A stretch of 64,000 nucleotides of DNA from an uncultured Pseudomonadales bacterium (GTDB lineage: Bacteria > Pseudomonadota > Gammaproteobacteria > Pseudomonadales > Azotimanducaceae), in contig OX638346.1 in assembly GCA_951813515.1 (NCBI GenBank), positions 2,969,617-3,033,616 on the forward strand, read 5' to 3'. A model generated the notes under the pieces. That model had not been told where the DNA came from. It saw nothing but the letters and a program-made list of their open reading frames with translations, and did no database searches. Of the stretch, positions 8,799-16,621 are shown one piece after another (the first letter of the stretch is position 1; every line of letters starts with the position of its first letter). Made by a program: the position numbers and the translations under genes.

Positions 8799-11747
8799 TT
8801 ACAGCTGATAGTTAAATGTGATGCCGATTCGTCGCTCATCGGTTACCGTGCCGGTAACAGGTGCAGTAACGCCGTTACCTTCGCGCTGCACATAGCTTTG
8901 CACCGCGACCTGATCAAGCAGATTGGTGACCCAGCCGGCGACCGAATAGGTCCCTGACGGTGAAATCCAGTTGGCGCGGAGATCCCAGCGGGTGTAATCC
9001 GGTACGCTGTAGATATCCAGCTCAGCCTCATCCATATACATCTTGTCGCGCCAGCTCATGGTGGTCAGAACATCCAGGCTTCCCCATTTGGCGGATACGG
9101 GCACGTCGTAGATCAGCGTTGCCGAGAACTTGTGCTTCGGTGAATTCCTCAACTGATTACCGGTAAAGTCCCTGACTCCGGTGTTATTGAGTACTAGCTC
9201 GTTCCCTTCATCGTCTGTGACAGTGATGGTCGACGCCTCTGGCAGCGATCCCTCGGGGTTGCAACAATAGAATGACGAGTAAGGGCCGTGCTTGGAGTTG
9301 ATTAGCTCGTAGAAGCCGCGCAGGTTCAGGCGATCGTTAATCTGCCATGCGCCCTGAAGTTCTATGCCGGAGATCGTAGTACCTTCAAGAACAATCGTCT
9401 CACCGATCCACAGTCTGTCAGGATTGGGAGGTACTCCATACTCCTCCGGTCTTCGAAGGCGTCCATGCTGCGTCCAGTGAGAGCTGAAATCCTGGTGGTA
9501 AACAGCAAGCTCCAGTTGCACGGTGCCATCGACAAGCAGTCCCTTAAGGCCGCCTTCGTAGTTGATCATTTCTTCGGCATCCCAGGCTTCACTAAGCCCC
9601 TGGGCGAAACCTCGGAAACCGCCAGGACGATAGCCCTTGGAGATCCGTGCGTACCACATCCGTTCATTTGACGGTGTGTATTCGAAGCCGACATTCCAGG
9701 TCGTTTCCTTCCAGGTTCTGCGCTTGGAATCCTGGAAGGTCCGGTCTGGGGGTACGACCTCACCTGTGCTGGGATCCGTGACGCCGCCTTGAAGACAACA
9801 ACGGTAGTCATACTGCTTGCTTCTCAGAATGGCAAACGTCTCAAAATAGATGATCTCACCGTTTGCATCCGTTACCGGGCTGATACCGCTAAAATCATTC
9901 TGGTTGTGCTCCTTGTGGTCATCGTTGTAGCGGACACCGCCAAACACCTTCCACTCGTTGTTCAGCACATATTCGGCGTTGCCGTAGATAGCCTGGGAGG
10001 TGTACTCGACATTCCCATAGAAAAACTGGTAGGCGTCACCACCAGCAACATGGCTACCGGCGTTGGTCACGTCGCTCCAGTAGTCTGCTGGAGCAGAGCC
10101 GTGACAACCCCGGACAAAACCGGCTGCTTGATTGGCCGGGCTGCCCGGAGTTCTGGCATGTTTCCACAGATTTGTGCCGTGGCGAGCTTCCAGGTTGGCT
10201 TCGCACAAAGCAGAGTTATCCTGATAGAACACCGGGATATTATTGTTGTTGTTGCCGGTTTCCACGCCGTTGAATGAGTTCGAAAATACAAAGGGCTCTT
10301 CACCGTCGATAAGAGTATAGCCAAAGGTGTAGTTGAACGGGCCAGCGTTATCGGAGACCAGAGACAATTCGTGACTATCCTGCGCCGAAGTGAAATGCCA
10401 GGCGGCCATAAAGTCCGAGTAGGCGCCGTTACCCCTGCCATCCAACGCACATCGCGGGTGGGTCTGACCCGCTACCAGTTCACCGCTCAGTACACGAGGG
10501 TGAATGGCGGAGCAGACGCCGCCTCCTTGTCTGTTGGTTTGGTCGGCGTCTGATGAGTTATTCTGCCGGGTGTCCCGATTGCCGAATTTGTAGATCAGTT
10601 CATGGCTGTCATTGAGGGTGTAGTGCGCCTCCAGGGTCATCGATTCCTGCGAGTTGTCCTGAAAAAACGGGGCATTGTTTTCAATCGCAAGTCTCAGATC
10701 GTTCCCATCACAGACCACCGGCGCACCCGGATCGCGGGTGCCATCCAGGTTGAATCCCGGGCAGTCAACCACGGCCGGGTTCTGCCCCAGGCCGAAGAAC
10801 GGATTGATCAAATAGATGGGATTGCCGTTTTCGTCCGTGATGCAAGTCCGGGTTGTTGCCTGGGTTTGGGGGTCGAATTCACAACGGGGATTACCGAAGT
10901 TATCCAGCAGAAATTGTTCCTCGGAGTTACGCGCGCCGATAATCAGCGAGATTCGCGGTGTACCCTGGTCTGTCAGTTTCGAGTAACGCGCGGTGATGTC
11001 CCAGCGATCATTGGTAAAGCGCAACTGTGGCGAATAGATCAGTTGATCCGGTATCCCTGCGTCAGGGCCACTGCCAACGTTCTCGATCAGCCCGTCGCCA
11101 GTCATTCGGCTCAGGCCCAGGCGATAGGAGAAGTTACTGTCTCCAATGGGACCGCCAAAGGCAACTAAGGCCTGTTGGGTTGCCTGATCGGTAAACTCTG
11201 CCGACGCTTTCATGTCCCACTCTTCGGTCGGTTTTTTGGTGACGAAACTGATGGCCCCGCTGATAGCGGCTTTCCCGCCCGTCGTGCCCTGGGGGCCGCG
11301 CATTACCTCGACGCGTTCAACGTCGAACATGGCGCCCTGGTCAAGACCGTAGGACTGGTCGCTATAGACCCCGTCGATATAAACCGCCACCCCTACGTCC
11401 TGGAAGAAGTTGACAGCGCGGTCATTAGCGAGGCCGCGCATGATTATGTGGCCGTCCTCCTGCTTGCCACCGCCCTGGCTACGGTTGCCGATCTGCATGC
11501 CGGGTACGAGAACCTCCAAATCGTTGGTGTTCTGGATACCCAGTTGCTGGATCATATTCGCGTTGAAGCCGGTGACGGTCATCGCCCGGTCGATCGACCT
11601 TATTTCGCCGCGCTCGCCAGTGACGATGATTTCTTCGATGACTTCGCTTTCGTCGGCTTCATCGGCTTCATCGGCCGAATAAGCAGCCGGGAATCCCGTA
11701 AGGGTCAGTGCCAACCCCAATGACACCATTGATATCGATTGTTTCAT
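8799..11747 (-). CDS. TonB-dependent outer-membrane receptor (copy 2)
   Basis: This 982-residue paralogue of the receptor at 1857-4790 has the same signal peptide, the TonB-box-like EEIIVTGER, the plug domain and a barrel ending ITFNYQL. Differences cluster in the plug and in presumed extracellular loops. One example is the stretch around NNSSDADQTNRQGG, compared with the corresponding arginine/tryptophan-rich segment in copy 1. A second variable block lies near residues 510-560. This pattern fits divergence in ligand recognition. DNA similarity ends at the ribosome-binding site: the upstream promoter region is unrelated to that of copy 1, so the two may be regulated differently. Confidence 0.9.
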   Translation of the reverse strand: MKQSISMVSLGLALTLTGFPAAYSADEADEADESEVIEEIIVTGERGEIRSIDRAMTVTGFNANMIQQLGIQNTNDLEVLVPGMQIGNRSQGGGKQEDGHIIMRGLANDRAVNFFQDVGVAVYIDGVYSDQSYGLDQGAMFDVERVEVMRGPQGTTGGKAAISGAISFVTKKPTEEWDMKASAEFTDQATQQALVAFGGPIGDSNFSYRLGLSRMTGDGLIENVGSGPDAGIPDQLIYSPQLRFTNDRWDITARYSKLTDQGTPRISLIIGARNSEEQFLLDNFGNPRCEFDPQTQATTRTCITDENGNPIYLINPFFGLGQNPAVVDCPGFNLDGTRDPGAPVVCDGNDLRLAIENNAPFFQDNSQESMTLEAHYTLNDSHELIYKFGNRDTRQNNSSDADQTNRQGGGVCSAIHPRVLSGELVAGQTHPRCALDGRGNGAYSDFMAAWHFTSAQDSHELSLVSDNAGPFNYTFGYTLIDGEEPFVFSNSFNGVETGNNNNNIPVFYQDNSALCEANLEARHGTNLWKHARTPGSPANQAAGFVRGCHGSAPADYWSDVTNAGSHVAGGDAYQFFYGNVEYTSQAIYGNAEYVLNNEWKVFGGVRYNDDHKEHNQNDFSGISPVTDANGEIIYFETFAILRSKQYDYRCCLQGGVTDPSTGEVVPPDRTFQDSKRRTWKETTWNVGFEYTPSNERMWYARISKGYRPGGFRGFAQGLSEAWDAEEMINYEGGLKGLLVDGTVQLELAVYHQDFSSHWTQHGRLRRPEEYGVPPNPDRLWIGETIVLEGTTISGIELQGAWQINDRLNLRGFYELINSKHGPYSSFYCCNPEGSLPEASTITVTDDEGNELVLNNTGVRDFTGNQLRNSPKHKFSATLIYDVPVSAKWGSLDVLTTMSWRDKMYMDEAELDIYSVPDYTRWDLRANWISPSGTYSVAGWVTNLLDQVAVQSYVQREGNGVTAPVTGTVTDERRIGITFNYQL

Positions 11748-11800
11748 GTGTGTTTCCCTCCAGAGGCAACGATTCGGACTGTACCGGAACGGCGGACTAG

Positions 11801-12109
11801 GTCAATGCCTTCCTGCCGGCGTTCACCCACTTCTACGCCAGCGACGAGGGCTGCCACAGCGCGATCGACGAGATCCTGGCGCTCAACACGCTGCCCGCGG
11901 TGCTCAACCGGGACGAACAGGGGCGCCTGCGCAGGAAAATGGTCGTGTTGAAGATCGAGGAATGGCTCGCGCGCAAGCTCTGCGAGATCACCGGCGTTGC
12001 CGACGAGCCGAGCGAGAACTTCTACCAGATCGACATGTCCTCGAAGAACCCGCGGTTCAGGCGCAAGATCTGGTCGAACGACCAGCTTGCGAGCCTGCGC
12101 ACAGGCTAG
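11801..12109 (+). pseudogene. Orphan C-terminal gene fragment, long copy
   Basis: An open frame of about 102 codons follows directly after an in-frame TAG (11798-11800) and has no start codon near its beginning. It reads from NAFLPAFTHFYASDEGCHSA through ILALNTLPAVLNRDEQGRLR and the segment KIEEWLARKLCEITG to a stop. It looks like the helical C-terminal part of a larger protein whose 5' end was removed when the receptor gene was placed beside it. The family is not recognised. The shorter counterpart lies at 4878-5026. Translation from ATG 11939 is possible but unsupported. Confidence 0.55.
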
Positions 12110-12238
12110 CGCCATAAAATCCATCGCCCTGACGGGCGCCGCATTTTACCCCCGCCCAAGCCCTCTGTTTCGCCCATCCCGCCCGTCCCGGACCTGCGCC
12201 TTGATCGGCCCTGGCGTGCCGTTCCAAGGCGCAGGCCC

Positions 12239-13153
12239 CTAGCCCGAAAACGCGGGCAGAACCGCGTCCGCGAGCAGGCGCTCGTTGTCGACGATGTAAT
12301 CCGAGGGACACGCCGAGTTCAGCATGATGGTGCGTGCGCCCGCATCGATATATTCGCGCAAACGGGTAACGCAATCTTCGGGATTGCCGGCCAGCGCGTA
12401 CCTGCCGACCAGCGTGGAGAAGTCTTGGTTGTACTGTCGTGACAGCCGTTGCACGGCCATTTCGATGGCGGTGTCACGGTCCTCGTGCACGGCGAAAAAG
12501 ATATGGAGCCCAGGGACGATGGCGTCTTCGCGGCCCGCGGCATCGGCAAACCCGGCGATGGTCCCGAGGCTGTCCGCCAGGCGCTCAGGCGTGTACATGT
12601 AGGGCAGCCAGCCGTTGCCATGCCGTGCGCAGCGGCGCATGGCAGCTTCGCTGCGCCCCGAGATCCAGACTGGCGGGTGGGGTCGCTGCACGGGTTTTGG
12701 CGCCAGCGTTACGCCGGCAAGCCTCGTGAAGCGCCCTTCGACACTGACGTCGTCCTCGGTCCACAGGCGTTTCATGATCGCGAGGGATTCGTTTGTGCGG
12801 GCGCCGCGCTCGCGTACGGGCACGCCGCAGGCGTCGAATTCCTTCGCGAACTCGCCCCCCACGCCGACGCCGAGATGGAAGCGCCCGTTGGAGACGACAT
12901 CGAGGGTGGCGACCATCTTGGCAAGCAGCGGGGGCGGATACAGCGGCACCAGGGTGATCGCACTCATGAGCCTGATCGAGGACGTCGCCCCAGCGGCAGC
13001 GGCGAGCGCGATCAGGCCGTTGTTGACCGGCGCATAGAAGAAGACGTGTTCACCGGTGGACACGAACTGGTAGCCGAGGCGTTCAGCCTCCCGGGCGCTC
13101 GCGGCGATGTCGTCGACTCGCCGCAAGCCGATGCCGAACTCCACCTGGGGCAT
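12239..13153 (-). CDS. LLM-class (luciferase-like) flavin-dependent oxidoreductase, copy 2
   Basis: This 304-residue paralogue of the protein at 5046-5957 has the same TIM-barrel luciferase-like motifs: the STGEHVFF block, GVGVGGEFAKEFDACG and PPVWISGRSEAAMRR. Differences between the copies are scattered conservative substitutions, mostly in the C-terminal third. It lies 55 bp after the stop of the ThDP enzyme gene on the same strand. The two probably form an operon in which a decarboxylase/ligase-type ThDP enzyme and a flavin monooxygenase or dehydrogenase act on related compounds. The reaction is not known. Confidence 0.88.
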   Translation of the reverse strand: MPQVEFGIGLRRVDDIAASAREAERLGYQFVSTGEHVFFYAPVNNGLIALAAAAGATSSIRLMSAITLVPLYPPPLLAKMVATLDVVSNGRFHLGVGVGGEFAKEFDACGVPVRERGARTNESLAIMKRLWTEDDVSVEGRFTRLAGVTLAPKPVQRPHPPVWISGRSEAAMRRCARHGNGWLPYMYTPERLADSLGTIAGFADAAGREDAIVPGLHIFFAVHEDRDTAIEMAVQRLSRQYNQDFSTLVGRYALAGNPEDCVTRLREYIDAGARTIMLNSACPSDYIVDNERLLADAVLPAFSG

Positions 13154-13208
13154 TTGTTGTCCCCCCGGGCCTTGATCGGCACTGCGTGCCGTTCTACGGC
13201 GCAGACTG

Positions 13209-14867
13209 TTAGCTTCCGTTCAGCAGATCCTCGTATTTCGAAAACCGGGTGTCCTGGCGCGTGGCGACCTCGATGACGCAGACCTCGCCTTCCTTGTTGG
13301 CGGTCTGCGCTTCCTTGATCGCCGGGGCGATTCCTGCGACCTCGTTGACGTTGATCGCCTTCGCGCCCAGGGCCCGGGCGACGCCGGCGTAATCCCCGCC
13401 CTGGTTGCCGGCGCCGTAGCGCTCCATGGCGGTCGGCATGTTCTTGTCGTATCCGCCCATGGTGCGGTTGTTGATGACGATGCTGGTGATCGGCACCTCC
13501 GCCCGCACGGCGGTCTCGATCTCGGTGCCGGTGTGGCCGAATGCCAGGTCACCCATGAAGTTCATGCAGAACTTGTCCGGGTTGGCCATCTTTGAGCCCA
13601 TGGCAAGGGGAATGCCGTACCCGAGATGCGTGGTCTTGCCCCAGCCGATGTACCCGTGCGGCACCGTCGCCTTGTAGAACGGCATGATCTGGTCGCGCGG
13701 GTTGCCGGCATCGTGGGTCACCACGCTGTTGGCGTGATCGACGGCCCTGTTGATTTCGTTGACGACCCGGTAGGGATTGATCGGCGTTTCGTCGGAGTTG
13801 AGGAGCGGCGCCCATTCCGCCAGCCACTCGGCCTTCGTGGCGGCGATGTCGGCGGCCAATGCGGTGTCCGTTTCGCGCCCGTTGTCACCCACGGCGGCCT
13901 TCACCTCGTCGATCATCAGTTCGAGTGTGAGTCTGGCATCGCCCACCAACCCGATATCGGTGCCGTAGTCCTTGTTGATGTCCTCGACGTTGACGTTGGA
14001 GTGGATCATGAATTTGCCCGGCGGGATGTCGATGCCGAAGTTCGTGCGCGTCAGGCCGGAGCCGATGCAGAGTATCGTGTCGGACGCCCCCAGCCACTTG
14101 AATACGCCTTTCGGCGCGGTCCGGTTCGCCGAACCGAGTGCCAGCGGATGGTCGTCGGGGAACGCGCTCTTGCCCTGCATCGTGGTGATGACCGGAATCT
14201 GCGTCAGTTCCGCAAGTGTGCGCAGTTCTTCGGCGGCCTCGGCATAGAGGATCCCCTGTCCGGCCCAGATGACGGGATTGCGGGCGTCGAGCAGCGCCTT
14301 CACCGCGTCCCTGACATCCGACCGGTTGGGCGCCGATTTCATGGTCTTCGAAGGCTGGTAGTCGACGGCGTTTTCGGGCACCTGTTGACTGAGCACGTCG
14401 CGGTGCAACTCCACCAGCGCCGGCCCGGGCCGGCCATTCCTTGCTGCGTGGAAGGCGCGGCGGACCTGCCGCGTGGTCAATTCGATCCTGTCGATCGAGA
14501 GGGCAAGCTTGGTGACTTGCTGGTAGGCCCTGGTGGCGGAGAAATTCGGCGCGATGTCATAGCCGCTCAAGTCCGCGCTGCCGGGAAAAAAGACCAGCGG
14601 AACCCCCTCGCCCCAGGCCTGGGCAATACCACCGTACGAATTCTCGACGCCGGGTCCACCCTGGGACGCGAACACGCCGACGCGGTTGCCCGATGACTGT
14701 CGACTGAAACCGTCGGCGGCGTTGATGCCGCCACGTTCCTGCCGGAACACGATGGGCCGGATGCCTACCTTGGCGACTGCCTCAATGAGCGGATTTGCCG
14801 GAAAGCAAGCCATCCAGGACACGCCCTCCGCTTTCAGGCAGCGTGCGATCAAATCGATACCGTTCAT
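13209..14867 (-). CDS. Thiamine diphosphate-dependent enzyme (acetolactate-synthase-like)
   Basis: The 552-residue protein has the three-domain layout of the ThDP decarboxylase/acetolactate synthase superfamily. The cofactor-activating glutamate is Glu44 in FRQERGGINAADG. The Mg-ThDP motif is MGDLAFGHTGTEIETAV through IVINN, with Asp440 and Asn466-467 in place, but the usual GDG is GDL here. The central domain spans about residues 185-325. The FAD-binding features typical of true acetolactate synthases are not obvious, so a decarboxylase, sulfoacetaldehyde-acetyltransferase-like or other carboligase role is possible. It is the first gene of an operon with the luciferase-like oxidoreductase. 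A short relic of a second copy lies at 5985-6077. Confidence 0.85.
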   Translation of the reverse strand: MNGIDLIARCLKAEGVSWMACFPANPLIEAVAKVGIRPIVFRQERGGINAADGFSRQSSGNRVGVFASQGGPGVENSYGGIAQAWGEGVPLVFFPGSADLSGYDIAPNFSATRAYQQVTKLALSIDRIELTTRQVRRAFHAARNGRPGPALVELHRDVLSQQVPENAVDYQPSKTMKSAPNRSDVRDAVKALLDARNPVIWAGQGILYAEAAEELRTLAELTQIPVITTMQGKSAFPDDHPLALGSANRTAPKGVFKWLGASDTILCIGSGLTRTNFGIDIPPGKFMIHSNVNVEDINKDYGTDIGLVGDARLTLELMIDEVKAAVGDNGRETDTALAADIAATKAEWLAEWAPLLNSDETPINPYRVVNEINRAVDHANSVVTHDAGNPRDQIMPFYKATVPHGYIGWGKTTHLGYGIPLAMGSKMANPDKFCMNFMGDLAFGHTGTEIETAVRAEVPITSIVINNRTMGGYDKNMPTAMERYGAGNQGGDYAGVARALGAKAINVNEVAGIAPAIKEAQTANKEGEVCVIEVATRQDTRFSKYEDLLNGS

Positions 14868-14884
14868 TCTCCTCCCCGGTCATT

Positions 14885-15218
14885 TCATGAATGGGCCGCA
14901 AGGTTAGCATGCTGCGACTTGGCGCTACCCGCTCGATATCCAACTGTGTGGCTTTCCGCCTCCTGGTCCAGCCACCCACGCATCAGCGTCTTGATCTGGG
15001 TCTGATACGGCACGCCGCGCAGTTTCGCCTGGATCTTGAACGCGGCCAGCAAGGGTTCCGGAACCTTTTAGGCTGATGAGGCGCGAACGCGCGTTGGATG
15101 AGGCCTGGATGCGTTTGAAGTCCTCGAGAAAGCGGACCACGTCGTCGGGCGACAATGCGCGGCAGCGTTCGAGATAGTCCGCCGTGAATCGTTGCACGGG
15201 ACGCGGTCTGGCTTGCAT
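14885..15218 (-). pseudogene. Antitoxin-like (CopG/BrnA-type) gene with a single-base frameshift
   Basis: The N-terminal half reads QRFTADYLERCRALSPDDVV and FLEDFKRIQ, then SRLISLK. It then shifts frame at an A4 run on the coding strand (15066-15069). Removing one A restores a convincing continuation: VPEPLLAAFKIQAKLRG, then VPYQTQIKTLMRGWLDQE, ending at a TGA at 14885-14887, about 110 residues in all. That continuation is typical of small CopG/BrnA-like antitoxins. The ATG (15216-15218) lies four bases after the stop of the upstream nucleotidyltransferase remnant, so the two formed an operon. Without the correction the frame runs to 14925 with an unrelated tail. Either the gene is broken or the A run is an assembly error. 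Confidence 0.7.
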
Positions 15219-15222
15219 GCGG

Positions 15223-15330
15223 TCAGAGTTGCTCCAGCGCATGAATGTCCTCGATGTCCTGTGGCCGGCCGCTCTCGCGCTTCATGGCGATCAGATTCTG
15301 GATCGACGACTTTGCTGGTGGCCCTCTAGA
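15223..15330 (-). pseudogene. C-terminal remnant of a nucleotidyltransferase (AbiEii/MNT-like)
   Basis: Thirty-five codons before a TGA (15223-15225) encode SIQNLIAMKRESGRPQDIED and HALEQL. This is the highly characteristic tail of small nucleotidyltransferases that pair with antitoxin-like genes. The rest of the gene is missing: homology stops near 15325, where the promoter region of the divergent DUF4143 ATPase begins. The remnant is adjacent to the frameshifted antitoxin-like gene, supporting a former toxin-antitoxin operon that has been cut at its 5' end. Confidence 0.55.
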
Positions 15331-15341
15331 AGTCGTAATTT

Positions 15342-15361
15342 ACATTTAGTGCACCAAATGT
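15342..15361. promoter_or_regulatory. 20-bp near-perfect palindrome upstream of the DUF4143 ATPase
   Basis: The half sites are ACATTTAGTG and CACCAAATGT. Nine of ten positions are symmetric around a central GTGCAC. It ends 25 bp before the ATPase ATG and overlaps the likely promoter (TTTACA at 15339-15344 as a possible -35). This is the geometry of a dimeric repressor operator. Confidence 0.6.
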
Positions 15362-15386
15362 CCAGTTGGCGTGTAGACTATGCTCC

Positions 15387-16535
15387 ATGATCCACAGAGA
15401 GCCTTGGCTGAAGAAGATCGGCGATGCCTGGTCGCGCCGCCCGATCATCTGGCTCTCCGGCGTTCGCCGGGTCGGCAAGACGACACTCTGTCGGATGTTG
15501 CCGGATGCGGTCTTCATGAATTGCGACCTGCCGTCCGTACAACGCGCATTGGAGGATCCGGAGTTGTATTTCGAGGGGCTGGAAGCGGGCGCCGTCGTGG
15601 TGTTCGACGAGGTGCATCGGTTGAAAGATCCGAGTCGCCTGCTGAAGATCGCCGCAGACGCATACCCGCAGATTCGGATCTTGGCCACGGGCTCTTCGAC
15701 GCTGGCGGCGACGCGGAAGTTCCGAGACTCTCTGACCGGACGCAAGCACGAGGTGCACCTCGGCCCCGTGCCGTGGGAGGAGTGCACCGGAGCCTTCGGC
15801 ATCAACAATCTCGATCGCCGTTTGCTGCACGGCGGCCTGCCGGAGCCGCTGCTCGCCACGGATAAGGAACCGGCCTTTTTCGGTGAGTGGATCGATAGTT
15901 TCTATGCCCGCGACATCATGGAACTGTTCGGCATCCGCAATCGGCAGGGGTTCCTCACGCTATTTCGCCTGCTCCTGCTGCACAGCGGCGGCCAGGTCGA
16001 CTACAGCCGACTCGCATCCTTGAGCGAGATGACCCGCCCAACGGTGAAATCCCATATAGAGGCCATGCGGGTCGCGCACGCCATGCGACTTTTGCGACCG
16101 TTTCATGGCGGCGGCAAACAAGAGATCGTCAGTCGACCGAAGTGCTACGCCTTCGATACCGGGTTTGTCACCTTCGAGCGCGGCTGGGACCACATCCGCG
16201 ACGACGACCGGGGTCTGTTATGGGAGCATCTGGTGCTGGATTCGCTGCTGATGCGTTGCCCGGAGCAGGACGTTCTCTACTGGCAGGACAAATCTCGGCG
16301 CGAGGTGGACTTCGTCATCCGCCACGGCGGGGGGCGCGTGGATCTCGTGGAGTGCAAGATAAACCCGGATAAGCTGGATCCGGCTCCGGCCGAGGTATTC
16401 CGCTCGCTCTACCCGGAGGGATCAAACTTCGTGGTGACGCCACGGGTGCCGGAACCCTACCGCATCCGCCGCCGGGGCATGGTGTTTACCGTGTGCTCTA
16501 CCCGCCATCTCCCGGGCGCCGCACCCTTCGGGTAG
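15387..16535 (+). CDS. AAA-type ATPase with DUF4143 domain
   Basis: The 382-residue protein starts at ATG 15387; a TTG 21 bp upstream is less likely. It has Walker A GVRRVGKT (residues 25-32), Walker B VVVFDEV (70-76) and a sensor-1-like ATGSS about residue 100. A central winged-helix-like region follows, then a C-terminal DUF4143 segment with EVDFVI and VDLVECK, which resembles a PD-(D/E)xK nuclease-like core. Such solitary ATPases are widespread, strongly horizontally transferred and of unknown function; roles in defence or toxin-antitoxin-like behaviour have been proposed. It lies directly beside the cut nucleotidyltransferase gene, as if inserted there, and has its own palindromic control site. 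Confidence 0.88.
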   Translation: MIHREPWLKKIGDAWSRRPIIWLSGVRRVGKTTLCRMLPDAVFMNCDLPSVQRALEDPELYFEGLEAGAVVVFDEVHRLKDPSRLLKIAADAYPQIRILATGSSTLAATRKFRDSLTGRKHEVHLGPVPWEECTGAFGINNLDRRLLHGGLPEPLLATDKEPAFFGEWIDSFYARDIMELFGIRNRQGFLTLFRLLLLHSGGQVDYSRLASLSEMTRPTVKSHIEAMRVAHAMRLLRPFHGGGKQEIVSRPKCYAFDTGFVTFERGWDHIRDDDRGLLWEHLVLDSLLMRCPEQDVLYWQDKSRREVDFVIRHGGGRVDLVECKINPDKLDPAPAEVFRSLYPEGSNFVVTPRVPEPYRIRRRGMVFTVCSTRHLPGAAPFG

Positions 16536-16621
16536 ATAGCGAGACGGTACGCTTTGCTACGAGTTTCGTTCGCGCACGAGCGCATGTATACAATCGGCGT
16601 GCGGGTTTCGAGGGTCGGGTG

